Source: Ramlibacter paludis (GTDB taxonomy: Bacteria > Pseudomonadota > Gammaproteobacteria > Burkholderiales > Burkholderiaceae_C). From it: a DNA stretch of 64,000 bases. Position 1 is the first letter of the stretch. Each line of letters begins with the position of its first letter. The notes beneath the pieces are model-generated. The model searched no databases. It was given only the letters and a program-made list of their open reading frames with translations, and had not been told where the DNA came from. The stretch spans positions 248,001-312,000 of the forward strand of contig NZ_JAKLTM010000001.1 in NCBI RefSeq assembly GCF_022012305.1. The letters are read 5' to 3'. This document shows positions 52,450 to 59,369 of the stretch, in pieces. Position numbers and translations under genes: made by a program.

Positions 52450-53592
52450 ATGGGGCATGTGCTTTCCCTCGACGACTTCGAAGTCGCCGCGCGCCGCCAC
52501 CTGCCGCGGCCGGTGTTCGCCTACGTTTCCGGCGGGGTGGAACGCAACCAGTCGCTGCGGGCGAACGCGCGGGCGTTCGAGGCCTACGAGTTCGTGACGC
52601 GCGTCCTGGTCGATACCTCGAAGCGCTCGACGCAGACGAACCTCCTCGGCCGGACCTGGTCCGCGCCGATCGGGATCGCGCCCATGGGCATCTGCGCCCT
52701 CTCCGCCTACCGCGGGGACCTGGTGCTCACGCAGGCGGCCGCGCACGAAAAAATTCCGATGGTGATGAGCGGCTCGTCGCTGATCCGGATGGAGGACATC
52801 GTGCAGGCGAATCCGCAGGCGTGGTTCCAGGCCTACCTGCCGGGCGCGGAGGCCGAGATCGTCGCGCTGGTCGAGCGCGTCAAGGCTGCCGGCTACGGCA
52901 CGCTGGTGGTGACGCTGGACGCCTCCATCGCGTCCAACCGCGAGAACAACATCCGCGCCGGCTTCTCGACGCCGCTGCGGCCCAGCCTGCCGCTGGCCTG
53001 GCAGGGGCTGACCCATCCGCGCTGGCTGTTTGGGACCTTCCTGAAGACCATCGTGCGCCATGGCATGCCGCACTTCGAGAACAACTACGCGCGGCGTGGC
53101 GCGCCCATCCTCTCCGCCAGCGTGCTGCGCGATTTCTCGGATCGCGGCCACCTGAGCTGGCAGCACATCCGCATGATCCGCGCGATGTGGCCGGGCACCC
53201 TGGTCATCAAGGGCATCCTCGACGTCCGCGATGCGCGCATGGCCGTGGAGGCCGGAGCCGACGGCCTCATCGTGTCGAACCACGGGGGCCGGCAGTTGGA
53301 CGGTGCGGTCTCGCCGCTGCGGGTGCTGCCCGCCATCGTGCAGGCCTGCCCCGAGCTGCCGGTCATGATCGACAGTGGCTTCCGCCGCGGCACCGACGTG
53401 CTCAAGGCATTGGCACTGGGCGCGAAGTTCGTCTTCGTCGGCCGGCCCTTCAACTATGCAGCGGCGGTCGGCGGCGAAGCCGGCGTGCGCAAGGCCATCA
53501 CGCTGCTGCGCGACGAGATTTCGCGCGACATGGCGATGCTGGGCGTGTCGTCGGTGCAGGACGTCGCCAGGGATTGCCTGCTGGAGACGTGA
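52450..53592 (+). CDS. FMN-dependent alpha-hydroxyacid oxidase/dehydrogenase
   Basis: 380 residues, a TIM-barrel of the lactate dehydrogenase LldD/glycolate oxidase/mandelate dehydrogenase family. FMN contacts are in APIGIAPMGICALSAYRGDL and VVTLDASIASNRE. The flavin N1 Lys is in GTLVIKGILDVRDARMAVEA, and the catalytic His and substrate Arg are in LIVSNHGGRQLDGAVSPLRV. DSGFRRGTDVLKALALGAKF and FVGRPFNYAAAVGGEAGV bind phosphate. It oxidises an L-2-hydroxyacid. It is last gene of the RraA operon, 16 bases after the receptor. A close relative, sharing HGMPHFEN, is at 63449-64000. The ATG at 52450 was chosen, though a GTG at 52423 is possible. Confidence 0.9.
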   Translation: MGHVLSLDDFEVAARRHLPRPVFAYVSGGVERNQSLRANARAFEAYEFVTRVLVDTSKRSTQTNLLGRTWSAPIGIAPMGICALSAYRGDLVLTQAAAHEKIPMVMSGSSLIRMEDIVQANPQAWFQAYLPGAEAEIVALVERVKAAGYGTLVVTLDASIASNRENNIRAGFSTPLRPSLPLAWQGLTHPRWLFGTFLKTIVRHGMPHFENNYARRGAPILSASVLRDFSDRGHLSWQHIRMIRAMWPGTLVIKGILDVRDARMAVEAGADGLIVSNHGGRQLDGAVSPLRVLPAIVQACPELPVMIDSGFRRGTDVLKALALGAKFVFVGRPFNYAAAVGGEAGVRKAITLLRDEISRDMAMLGVSSVQDVARDCLLET

Positions 53593-53623
53593 TCGGCGCG
53601 CGCAGGCCGGTCACAATCGCGCC

Positions 53624-53875
53624 ATGGCTCAAGGCAAACGCATCTCCGCCGACATCGACGGCCAGGCGCTGCAGGCGATCAAGGATATGGGCGCCGCCGC
53701 GCGCGAAGCCCGCACCGCCGCCGGCGAAGGCCAGGCCACCGCGGCGGCGCGCCTGGGCGTGCACGTGCAGACCATAGGCCGCATCGAAGCCGGCGAGCCC
53801 GGCGTGGCCATCGGGCACGTACTCGGGCTGCTGGCCCTGTACGGCGTCAGGACCCGGCTGGAACAGCCGGGGTAG
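53624..53875 (+). CDS. XRE-type helix-turn-helix protein
   Basis: 83 residues. The helix-turn-helix is at about 28-75: IKDMGAAAREARTAAGEGQA, TAAARLGVHVQTIGRIEAGE, VAIGHVLGLLALYGVRTRLE. The N-terminal KRISADIDGQAL strand is not part of the DNA-binding fold. Proteins of this shape are orphan regulators or antitoxins, but no toxin gene adjoins: the next gene is a small basic protein on the other strand. CACAAT at 53612-53617 may be the -10 element, leaving almost no leader. The ATG has no clear ribosome-binding site. Confidence 0.78.
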   Translation: MAQGKRISADIDGQALQAIKDMGAAAREARTAAGEGQATAAARLGVHVQTIGRIEAGEPGVAIGHVLGLLALYGVRTRLEQPG

Positions 53876-53878
53876 GCC

Positions 53879-54046
53879 TCACTTCGGCGTGGTCCGCTTC
53901 TCGCCGTGCTTGACGGGACCGGTGGGCGACTTGTCGCTGCGTGCGCTCTTCTTGGCGGCGGCCTTGTCCGAAACCGCGCCGCTCGAATGCGTCTTCTTGG
54001 ACGCGTGCGTCTTTCCGCCTTGGTTATCTTTGGTGGATTGGGGCAT
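53879..54046 (-). CDS. Small Lys-rich basic protein of unknown function
   Basis: 55 residues. The chain MPQSTKDNQGGKTHASKKTH and onward (SGAVSDKAAAKKSARSDKSP, TGPVKHGEKRTTPK) is dominated by Lys, Ser, Thr and Ala with no hydrophobic core. It is thus probably disordered and nucleic-acid-binding or stress-related (inference; no family recognised). AAGGAAAG lies seven bases before the ATG, a good ribosome-binding site, which supports translation. It converges on the XRE gene with 3 bases between stops. Confidence 0.55.
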   Translation of the reverse strand: MPQSTKDNQGGKTHASKKTHSSGAVSDKAAAKKSARSDKSPTGPVKHGEKRTTPK

Positions 54047-54166
54047 GGTCTTTCCTTGGTGTGCTGTGTTCAGCCGCCAATCTAGGACAGCACGCGCTGC
54101 CGCGCTGTGGGCCACGGTGAAGCCTTCGCGTAGGACAGGCCTCAGGCCGGCCCGCGCTGACCTTGA

Positions 54167-54182
54167 GCTTATGCCGATAAGC
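54167..54182. promoter_or_regulatory. Small inverted repeat, possible operator
   Basis: GCTTATGCCGATAAGC is a perfect 6-bp inverted repeat with a four-base spacer, in the 211-bp gap between two divergent small genes. TTGAGC immediately overlaps it (54163-54168) as a possible -35. Confidence 0.3.
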
Positions 54183-54257
54183 AAGTGAAAACTCGGTCGT
54201 TCCCTTGCGCGGGCGGCGCTTCCATGATGGGCGCCTTCCTGAGAACAACGGAGTGAC

Positions 54258-54308
54258 CATGACGACGCCTCGCACCCTGCGCCTCGACCCGATCCGTTCG
54301 CGCGATTG
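54258..54308 (+). CDS. Possible 16-residue leader peptide
   Basis: MTTPRTLRLDPIRSRD is preceded by ACGGAGTGACC, a good ribosome-binding site, and ends five bases before the next small frame. A shorter frame (54223-54255, MMGAFLRTTE) ends at that same ribosome-binding site (GGAGTGA). No homology recognised; the tandem short frames may be a translated leader or chance. Confidence 0.3.
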
Positions 54309-54313
54309 ACGTG

Positions 54314-54439
54314 ATGGCTCCAGGCACTTTCCTGCGCGATCGTCCTTCGCAGCCGCTGCGGATCGAGCGGCTGCTGGCCGTGACGGCACGCTCCTGGGGC
54401 TTGCGCTGGCCGCTCGCACGCGTGGAGCTCCCGGCATGA
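54314..54439 (+). CDS. Possible 41-residue protein overlapping the next gene
   Basis: The chain starts MAPGTFLRDRPSQPLRIERL and ends LRWPLARVELPA. The codons carry the usual C/G third bases of this genome, and its TGA overlaps the ATG of the next gene (ATGA), as expected for coupled translation. The upstream ribosome-binding site is weak. It is too short to assign and no family is recognised. Confidence 0.4.
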   Translation: MAPGTFLRDRPSQPLRIERLLAVTARSWGLRWPLARVELPA

Positions 54440-54735
54440 CGGCGCTCGTGCACTTCGATGCGCAGGGGCGCTGGGGCGAGACGCTGGTGTGCGAGGCACG
54501 GGTGCGCGAGCAGTTGGCCCTGCATGACTTGTGGGTGCAACCGAATCCTGCCGTGCAGGACAGCGGGCTGTTCTATGTCGCGCTGCCTGGGGGCTGGCTC
54601 GGCGTGCTTTGCGACGCGGGGGAATGCCTGGTGGCGCCGGCGTCGGTGCATGTGAGCGACCGGCCGGAGGGCCTGCCCGCGCATGGGGAGTTCGTCGATC
54701 GGCTGCTGGAGTTGCTGGGGGAAGAGCAGGAGTGA
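54436..54735 (+). CDS. Hypothetical acidic 99-residue protein
   Basis: 99 residues, no signal peptide. It starts MTALVHFDAQGRWGETLVCE and ends VDRLLELLGEEQE. Alternating hydrophobic stretches (GLFYVALPGGWLGVLCDAGE) suggest a compact alpha/beta fold. Two Cys occur in the middle (LCDAGEC). No family is recognised. It is preceded by one or two very short coupled frames and followed within 11 bases by a dispersed inverted repeat. Codon usage is normal for the window, which favours a real gene. Confidence 0.6.
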   Translation: MTALVHFDAQGRWGETLVCEARVREQLALHDLWVQPNPAVQDSGLFYVALPGGWLGVLCDAGECLVAPASVHVSDRPEGLPAHGEFVDRLLELLGEEQE

Positions 54736-54745
54736 GGCGCGGGGA

Positions 54746-54885
54746 AGCCGGGGTTGCCACCCCGGCGTAAGGCGCATTGCCGCGGTTGTCATCGCAGCGT
54801 CGCCCCGTAGGCTGGGGTGGCAACCCCGGCTCCCCACGACGATCACCCGTAGGCCGTGGTGAGCCCGCAGGCGAACCGCGGCTCT
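54746..54885. repeat. Second copy of the 4.2-kb inverted repeat family
   Basis: Inner arms at 54746-54766 (AGCCGGGGTTGCCACCCCGG) and 54807-54832 are complements over about 21 bp. A tail at 54846-54885 starting CCCGTAGGCCGTGGTGAGC and ending in AACCGCGGCT matches the outer right arm at 4355-4394. The outer left arm is missing here. The unit fills the gap between the hypothetical gene and the RidA gene. Confidence 0.85.
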
Positions 54886-54923
54886 CCCCACGCCGCTGCA
54901 CGCGCCGTGCTAGCCTGCGCGCC

Positions 54924-55280
54924 ATGCCCAACCCCCTGCAGCGCTTCGACGTCGGCCCCCGCCTTTCCGAAATGGCCATCCACAACGGCGTGGCCTACCT
55001 CGCCGGCCAGGTGCCGGAGGACGGCTCGCAGGACATCCGCGGCCAGACGCGCCAGGTGCTGGCAATGGTCGACGCCCTGCTGGCGCGCGCCGGCAGCGAC
55101 AAGACGCGGATCCTGATGGCGCAGATCTTCCTGGCCGACCTGGCGGACTTCCCCGGCATGAACGAAGCCTGGGACGCCTGGGTGCCTGCCGCCCACACGC
55201 CGCCGCGCGCCACCGTGCAGGCCGCGCTGGCCAAGCCCGAATGGCGGATCGAAATCGTGGTGACCGCGGCAGCGGGCTAG
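54924..55280 (+). CDS. RidA-family protein
   Basis: 118 residues. RidA/YjgF/UK114 fold: RFDVGPRLSEMAIHNGVAYL, AGQVPEDGSQDIRGQTRQVL and FPGMNEAWDAWVPAAHTPPR with the conserved Arg of the active-site cleft, then ATVQAALAKPEWRIEIVVTA. Canonical RidA hydrolyses reactive enamine/imine intermediates. The subgroup here, with AHTPPRATVQ, keeps the substrate-carboxylate Arg. Trimeric and cytosolic in known members. Its 3' end overlaps the opposing hypothetical gene by 4 bases. The ATG at 54924 fits the family N-terminus. Confidence 0.9.
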   Translation: MPNPLQRFDVGPRLSEMAIHNGVAYLAGQVPEDGSQDIRGQTRQVLAMVDALLARAGSDKTRILMAQIFLADLADFPGMNEAWDAWVPAAHTPPRATVQAALAKPEWRIEIVVTAAAG

Positions 55281-55597
55281 CGTTTGCGCGCGGGTTCCAG
55301 CTCCCGCGCCAAACGGTACGCCGCCGCATCGTCACTGACCCACTGCCCGTCGCGCCGGTAGGTGCAGGCGGCGCTGCGCTTGCCGTTCTCCAGCGGGCCG
55401 GCGAAGCGGTAGTGGACGACGTAGTACTGCGCGTAGTTGCCGAGCGCCGAGAAGTCCACGCCCTGCACCCTCACTTCGCGCGGCACCAGCATGCGCAGGC
55501 GCTGCAGGCAGTCGTCCTGCAGCCGCGACTGCGACAGCGGAAGCTGCGCGAAGCCCAGCGTGGGCGCGAGGGCGAGGAGCACGAACACGCGTTTCAT
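55277..55597 (-). CDS. Exported hypothetical protein
   Basis: 106 residues. MKRVFVLLALAPTLGFA is a signal peptide. The mature 89 residues include two Cys (DDCLQRL and AACTYRRDGQW) that could pair. Their mixed hydrophobic pattern (GNYAQYYVVHYRFAGPLENG) suggests a small beta-sandwich or cystatin-like fold. I recognise no family. It starts 13 bases after the stop of the GntR gene upstream on the same strand, so it may be cotranscribed with it. Its end overlaps the RidA gene tail by 4 bases. Confidence 0.68.
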   Translation of the reverse strand: MKRVFVLLALAPTLGFAQLPLSQSRLQDDCLQRLRMLVPREVRVQGVDFSALGNYAQYYVVHYRFAGPLENGKRSAACTYRRDGQWVSDDAAAYRLARELEPARKR

Positions 55598-55610
55598 GCC
55601 GGCGCGGCCT

Positions 55611-56543
55611 TCAAGCCTTGCGGGTCTTCGCAGGCGGTTGCGCTGCGCCCTCAGGTGCCTTGCGCTGCTTGGCGCCGTTCAGGTGCTCGCGCAGGTAATG
55701 CGCGGCCTCCATGCGTTCGCCCCGGCGCAGCAGGGCGATCAGTTCCAGGTGCTCGGTGCACTGCTGCACCATGTGGCTGGGATCGAGCTTCTTCCGGTAC
55801 TCCACCAGCCGGCGCAGCTGGTTGACCTTCTTCAGCGCATCCAGCAGCAGGCGGTTGTGCGCGCCCGCGACGATCGTCTCGTGCAGGTGGACGCCTGGAC
55901 GGAACAGTTCCGAGCGCGCCCACTTCTCGATGCCGCCGGAGAGCAGCTCCACCTGTTCCCGGTAGCACTTGTCCAGCTCCGCCAGGTCGATTGCATAGCC
56001 CGGCTCCAGCAATGCCGCCGGTTCGATGATCATGCGGAAGCGGTAGCTCTCGCGATAAGCCTCGGGCGTGTTCAGCAGCGGCTGGAACATCCAGCCGCGC
56101 CCGGGCTTGCGCTCGATCATCCCCTCGCGCGCCATCCGGTGCAGCACGCGCTGGATCTGCAGGCGGCTCGCGTCGTAGCGCTGCATCAGCTCGGTTTCGG
56201 CGATCTCCTCGCCCAGCTTGGCGGCCAGGCGGTCGTCGGCGACCGCGAGGTACAGGGCTTCATCCGAATCCGCGCGCTGCGGCACGGCCAGCGATCCCAG
56301 TTCGCCCGGCGGCCTGGCCACCTGGAAGCCCTTGTTCGGCTCGGAGCGAACGACACCCGCGGTCTCCAGGAACTGCAGGGCCCGGCGCACCGGCGAACGG
56401 GACACACCCAGCTCGTCGCACAGCACCTGCTCGGTCAGGCGGTGGCCGACTTCGAATCCCTCGCGCCGGATCATGGCCACGATCTGGTTGGCCAGCGCGG
56501 GCACCAGCGCGCTAACGTTTTCGGGAAGCCGGACTGCCTTCAT
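55611..56543 (-). CDS. GntR-family regulator with two winged-helix segments and an FCD domain
   Basis: 310 residues, about 80 more than an ordinary FCD regulator. The first winged helix (about 10-77) has RLTEQVLCDELGVSRSPVRR and ALQFLETAGVVRSEPNKGFQ. A second similar segment (about 97-156) reads DDRLAAKLGEEIAETELMQR, YDASRLQIQRVLHRMAREGM, IERKPGRGWMF. The FCD effector domain follows (about 163-290: YRFRMIIEPAALLEPGY, HETIVAGAHNRLLLDALKKV), ending in a Lys/Pro/Ala tail. It is adjacent to the isopropylmalate-dehydrogenase-like gene and close to a Bug gene with a TTGTAC inverted repeat, its likely target. ATG at 56543. Confidence 0.87.
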   Translation of the reverse strand: MKAVRLPENVSALVPALANQIVAMIRREGFEVGHRLTEQVLCDELGVSRSPVRRALQFLETAGVVRSEPNKGFQVARPPGELGSLAVPQRADSDEALYLAVADDRLAAKLGEEIAETELMQRYDASRLQIQRVLHRMAREGMIERKPGRGWMFQPLLNTPEAYRESYRFRMIIEPAALLEPGYAIDLAELDKCYREQVELLSGGIEKWARSELFRPGVHLHETIVAGAHNRLLLDALKKVNQLRRLVEYRKKLDPSHMVQQCTEHLELIALLRRGERMEAAHYLREHLNGAKQRKAPEGAAQPPAKTRKA

Positions 56544-56581
56544 GCGCCTAGCGTACCGCAAGCAGGCTCGCGATACGTCGC

Positions 56582-57655
56582 TCAGGCCGCCTGGATCGCG
56601 CGGGCCACGGCGGTGCCGAACGCCTTGCAGCCCGTGTCGCCGCCGAGGTCGCGCGTGCGCAGCTTCGGGTCTTCCAGCACCCGGTCGACGGCGCGCTGCA
56701 TGGCGTCGCCGGCACGCTGCAGCGCCTGGACCTGCTTGTGGTCGCCCATCCAGCGAATCAGCATGGCCACCGACAGGATCATCGACGTCGGGTTGGCGAT
56801 GTCCTTGCCGGCAATCGTGGGCGCCGAGCCGTGCTGGGCCTGGGCGCAGCAGAGGGTGTCGCTCGCCATCACCGAGCCGGCCAGGCCCAGGCTGCCGGAG
56901 AGTTCGCTGGCCAGGTCGGACAGGATGTCGCCGTAGAAGTTGGTCGCGACGATGACGTCGAAGCGCTCCGGTTCGCGCACCAGGTGCGCGGTGGACGCGT
57001 CGACCAGCAGGTCGTCCAGCTGCACCTGCGGAAAGTCCTTCGCCACGTGGCGCACCGCTTCCAGGAAGAGGCCGTCGGTCATGTGGAAGCTGTTGGCCTT
57101 GTGGATCGCGGTGACCTTCCGGCGGCGGGTCATCGCCAGCTCGAAGGCGCGGCGGGCGATGCGTTCGCTGCAGTGGCGCGTGATCTTGCGGGTGGACAGC
57201 GCCATGTCGGGGCTGGGCATCACCTCGCCCCAGCCGCGCGTCATGTTGCGGTCAGGATAGAAGCCCTCGGTGGCCTCGCGCATGATGACCAGGTCCATGC
57301 TCTTGCCGGCTTTCATGTTGGACTCGAGGAAGGGCCGCGTGCGCGCCGGGCGCACGTTGGCATAGAGGTCCAGCCCGATGCGGAAGCCGGCCGACACGTT
57401 GCGGCCGCCCTGCTCCGGCGCGGGGTAATCGGCATGCGACTGCGTGCCCAGGATGACGCCGTCGTAGGTCTTGGCGCGCTCCAGCACTTCCTGCCGCAGC
57501 GTCGTGCCGAACTTGGCCAGGCTTTCGAAGCCGACCACGTCGTGGTCGAAGGCGAGCCCGAGCTCGAAGCGGCGGTCCGCGGCCTGCAGCACCTCCATGG
57601 AAGCGGCGACGATTTCGGGGCCGATCCCGTCGCCGGGGAGGACCAGGATGTTCAT
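56582..57655 (-). CDS. Isocitrate/isopropylmalate dehydrogenase family protein
   Basis: 357 residues. NAD-linked beta-decarboxylating dehydrogenase: MNILVLPGDGIGPEIVAAS, ANVRPARTRPF, IMREATEGFYPDRNMTRGWG (substrate Arg, Tyr), KVTAIHKANSFHMTDGLFLE (catalytic Lys), and metal-binding Asp in TNFYGDILSDLASELSGSLG. GSAPTIAGKDIANPTSMIL contacts NAD. The sequence is closer to tartrate/malate or homo-isocitrate-type members than to LeuB, and no leuCD is near, so the natural substrate is likely another 2-hydroxydicarboxylate (inference). It diverges from a Bug receptor gene. AAAGGA precedes the ATG. Confidence 0.87.
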   Translation of the reverse strand: MNILVLPGDGIGPEIVAASMEVLQAADRRFELGLAFDHDVVGFESLAKFGTTLRQEVLERAKTYDGVILGTQSHADYPAPEQGGRNVSAGFRIGLDLYANVRPARTRPFLESNMKAGKSMDLVIMREATEGFYPDRNMTRGWGEVMPSPDMALSTRKITRHCSERIARRAFELAMTRRRKVTAIHKANSFHMTDGLFLEAVRHVAKDFPQVQLDDLLVDASTAHLVREPERFDVIVATNFYGDILSDLASELSGSLGLAGSVMASDTLCCAQAQHGSAPTIAGKDIANPTSMILSVAMLIRWMGDHKQVQALQRAGDAMQRAVDRVLEDPKLRTRDLGGDTGCKAFGTAVARAIQAA

Positions 57656-57737
57656 GGGGGTGTTCCTTTCAGATGTACCAAGAGTGTTCCGCTGGACGAT
57701 ACATGGATCCGAGGGTAATCCTCTAGACCGCGTTTTT

Positions 57738-57765
57738 ATTGTACTGAAGAACTCGTTAGTACAAT
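57738..57765. promoter_or_regulatory. TTGTAC inverted-repeat operator over the Bug promoter
   Basis: ATTGTAC (57738-57744) and GTACAAT (57759-57765) are perfect inverted copies with a 14-base spacer. The right arm contains TACAAT, a good -10 (57760-57765), so a start near 57772 is expected and a bound dimer would occlude RNA polymerase. The same ATTGTAC/TTGTACTGAA words occur around 49565 and 49651. Confidence 0.65.
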
Positions 57766-57793
57766 CAAATCCTGACTGGAGGCAACGACGACC

Positions 57794-58780
57794 ATGAAGA
57801 GACGAACGCTGAAGACCCTCGCCGGACTGCTGCTGGCCGCCGCCAGCGCGGGCGCCATCGCGCAGACGGCGCCTTTCCCGTCCAGGACGATCACCATGGT
57901 CGTCCCTTATGCGCCGGGCGGCAGCTCCGACACGCGCGCGCGCCAGGTGGCCGGCAAGATGGCCACCCTCCTGGGCGTGCCGGTGGTCGTGGACAACAAG
58001 CCGGGCGCGGCCGGCAACATCGGCACCGACTTCATCGCCAAGGCCAACCCGGACGGGCATGTCATCGGCATCGGCAACCTTGCGCCGCTGGCGGTGAACA
58101 AGTACCTGTTCAACAAGATGAACTTCGACGCGGCGACCGACGTCACGCCGATCGCGCTGATCGAAAAGGGCCCGCTGGTGCTGCTGGTGAGCGCCGACAA
58201 GTCGCCCTTCAAGTCCTTCGCCGACGTCGTCGCCTACGGCAAGGCCAATCCCGGAAAACTGAGCTACGCCTCGGCCGGCACCGGCGGCTCGTTCCACCTG
58301 GCGGGCGAACTGCTGGAAGACGCGACCGGCGTGCCGATGCTGCACGTGCCTTACAAGGGCGGCGGGCCCGCGACCACCGACCTGCTGGCCGGCAACGTCA
58401 GCTTCATGTTCGACATGGTTCCCGCCTCGCTGCCGTATGCGAAGGCCAACCCGCCCAAGGCGCGGGCGCTGGCCGTGGCCAACGACAAGCGCCTGCCGCA
58501 GTTCCCCGACGTACCGACCTTCGCCGAGCTGGGCATCAAGGGCCTGGAAGTGTCCAACTGGTTCGGCGTCATTGCGCCCAAGGGGACGCCGGCGGCCGTC
58601 GTCGCGAAGCTGAACGACGCGGTGAACCGCGCGCTGAAGGACCCCGAGCTGGCCGAGCGCATCACCTCGCAAGGCAACGTGATCGGCGGCGGCAGCGCGG
58701 AGGAGTTCGGCCGGTTCATTGCCGCGGAATCCGCGCGCTGGGGCAAGGTGATCAAGGAGAAGAAGATCCAGGCCGACTGA
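57794..58780 (+). CDS. Bug/TctC-family periplasmic solute-binding receptor
   Basis: 328 residues. The signal peptide MKRRTLKTLAGLLLAAASAG ends at AIAQ. Bug blocks are FPSRTITMVVPYAPGGSSDT, VDNKPGAAGNIGTDFIAKAN, LHVPYKGGGPATTDLLAGNV and NPGKLSYASAGTGGSFHLAG. Its promoter region carries the ATTGTAC...GTACAAT operator, and the divergent gene encodes a hydroxydicarboxylate-type dehydrogenase. Receptor and enzyme are therefore likely regulated together by the nearby GntR protein. CTGGAGGCAA serves as ribosome-binding region. The ligand is unknown. Confidence 0.9.
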   Translation: MKRRTLKTLAGLLLAAASAGAIAQTAPFPSRTITMVVPYAPGGSSDTRARQVAGKMATLLGVPVVVDNKPGAAGNIGTDFIAKANPDGHVIGIGNLAPLAVNKYLFNKMNFDAATDVTPIALIEKGPLVLLVSADKSPFKSFADVVAYGKANPGKLSYASAGTGGSFHLAGELLEDATGVPMLHVPYKGGGPATTDLLAGNVSFMFDMVPASLPYAKANPPKARALAVANDKRLPQFPDVPTFAELGIKGLEVSNWFGVIAPKGTPAAVVAKLNDAVNRALKDPELAERITSQGNVIGGGSAEEFGRFIAAESARWGKVIKEKKIQAD

Positions 58781-58801
58781 AGCGGCCAGGTCGGCGCGCC
58801 G

Positions 58802-59290
58802 TCAGCCCTGCACCCCCTGGTACTTGCCGCGCGCGACCTTCTCCAGGTTCACCCCTTCGATGCGCACCAGGCGGTTCGGCCCCGAGCGGCCCGGCGCATG
58901 GATGGCGCCCTCGTTGTACAGGTGCGCATCCCCGGGCTTGAGCGTGTATTCGGCCACCTTCTTCACCTGGCCGGGCGCGACGATTTCCCAGTCGCTCATC
59001 ACGGTCTCGCCGTCGGCCTGGCCGTAGATGGCCCAGGAGTTGCCATGGTCGTGCGGGCCCCCCTTGCGGGCGTCGGTGTAACGGTGCGCCAGGATGCAGA
59101 AGCCGAGCTGCGGATCCTCGTAGACGATCTTGCGCTCGGGCGAATCGGCGTCGAACAGGGATTCGACGAAGGGGCGGTCCTGGAGCGCGTCGCGCAGCAG
59201 CGCGGCGACCTGCTCGCGGCCGGCGGGATCGTTGCGCTCCTGCAGCACGGCACGGACGGCGGCGGCAAGGGTGTTGAGGGTGTGGGACAT
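58802..59290 (-). CDS. Cupin-fold protein under MerR control
   Basis: 162 residues. After an N-terminal helical part (SHTLNTLAAAVRAVLQERND) comes a cupin: FCILAHRYTDARKGGPHDHG with metal-ligand His residues, NSWAIYGQADGETVMSDWEI with the Glu ligand, and AHLYNEGAIHAPGRSG with the third His. This recalls cysteine-dioxygenase-type or other metal cupins, but the substrate is unknown. Its start lies 38 bases from the -10 of a 19-bp-spacer MerR-type promoter, and the divergent gene encodes the MerR protein. GGAG (AGGAGTCCTTC) precedes the ATG at the usual region. It is monocistronic and converges on the Bug gene. Confidence 0.8.
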   Translation of the reverse strand: MSHTLNTLAAAVRAVLQERNDPAGREQVAALLRDALQDRPFVESLFDADSPERKIVYEDPQLGFCILAHRYTDARKGGPHDHGNSWAIYGQADGETVMSDWEIVAPGQVKKVAEYTLKPGDAHLYNEGAIHAPGRSGPNRLVRIEGVNLEKVARGKYQGVQG

Positions 59291-59327
59291 GAAGGACTCC
59301 TGGTTGACGGTGATTGAACGTCCTTGC

Positions 59328-59358
59328 ACGATACGAACTCAAGTCGACTTGAAGTCAA
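59328..59358 (-). promoter_or_regulatory. MerR-type elongated promoter with 14-bp operator
   Basis: On the minus strand TTGACT (59353-59358) and TATCGT (59328-59333) are separated by 19 bases, the over-long spacing that MerR activators correct by twisting DNA. The spacer holds the perfect palindrome TCAAGTCGACTTGA (59339-59352). It reads toward the cupin gene and overlaps the MerR gene's own 5' region. Confidence 0.85.
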
Positions 59359-59369
59359 GGGGATTCTGC

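Noticed and set aside
53624..54046. Toxin-antitoxin pair (XRE protein plus small basic protein)
   Set aside because: The genes are convergent, not an operon, and the basic protein lacks a folded toxin domain.
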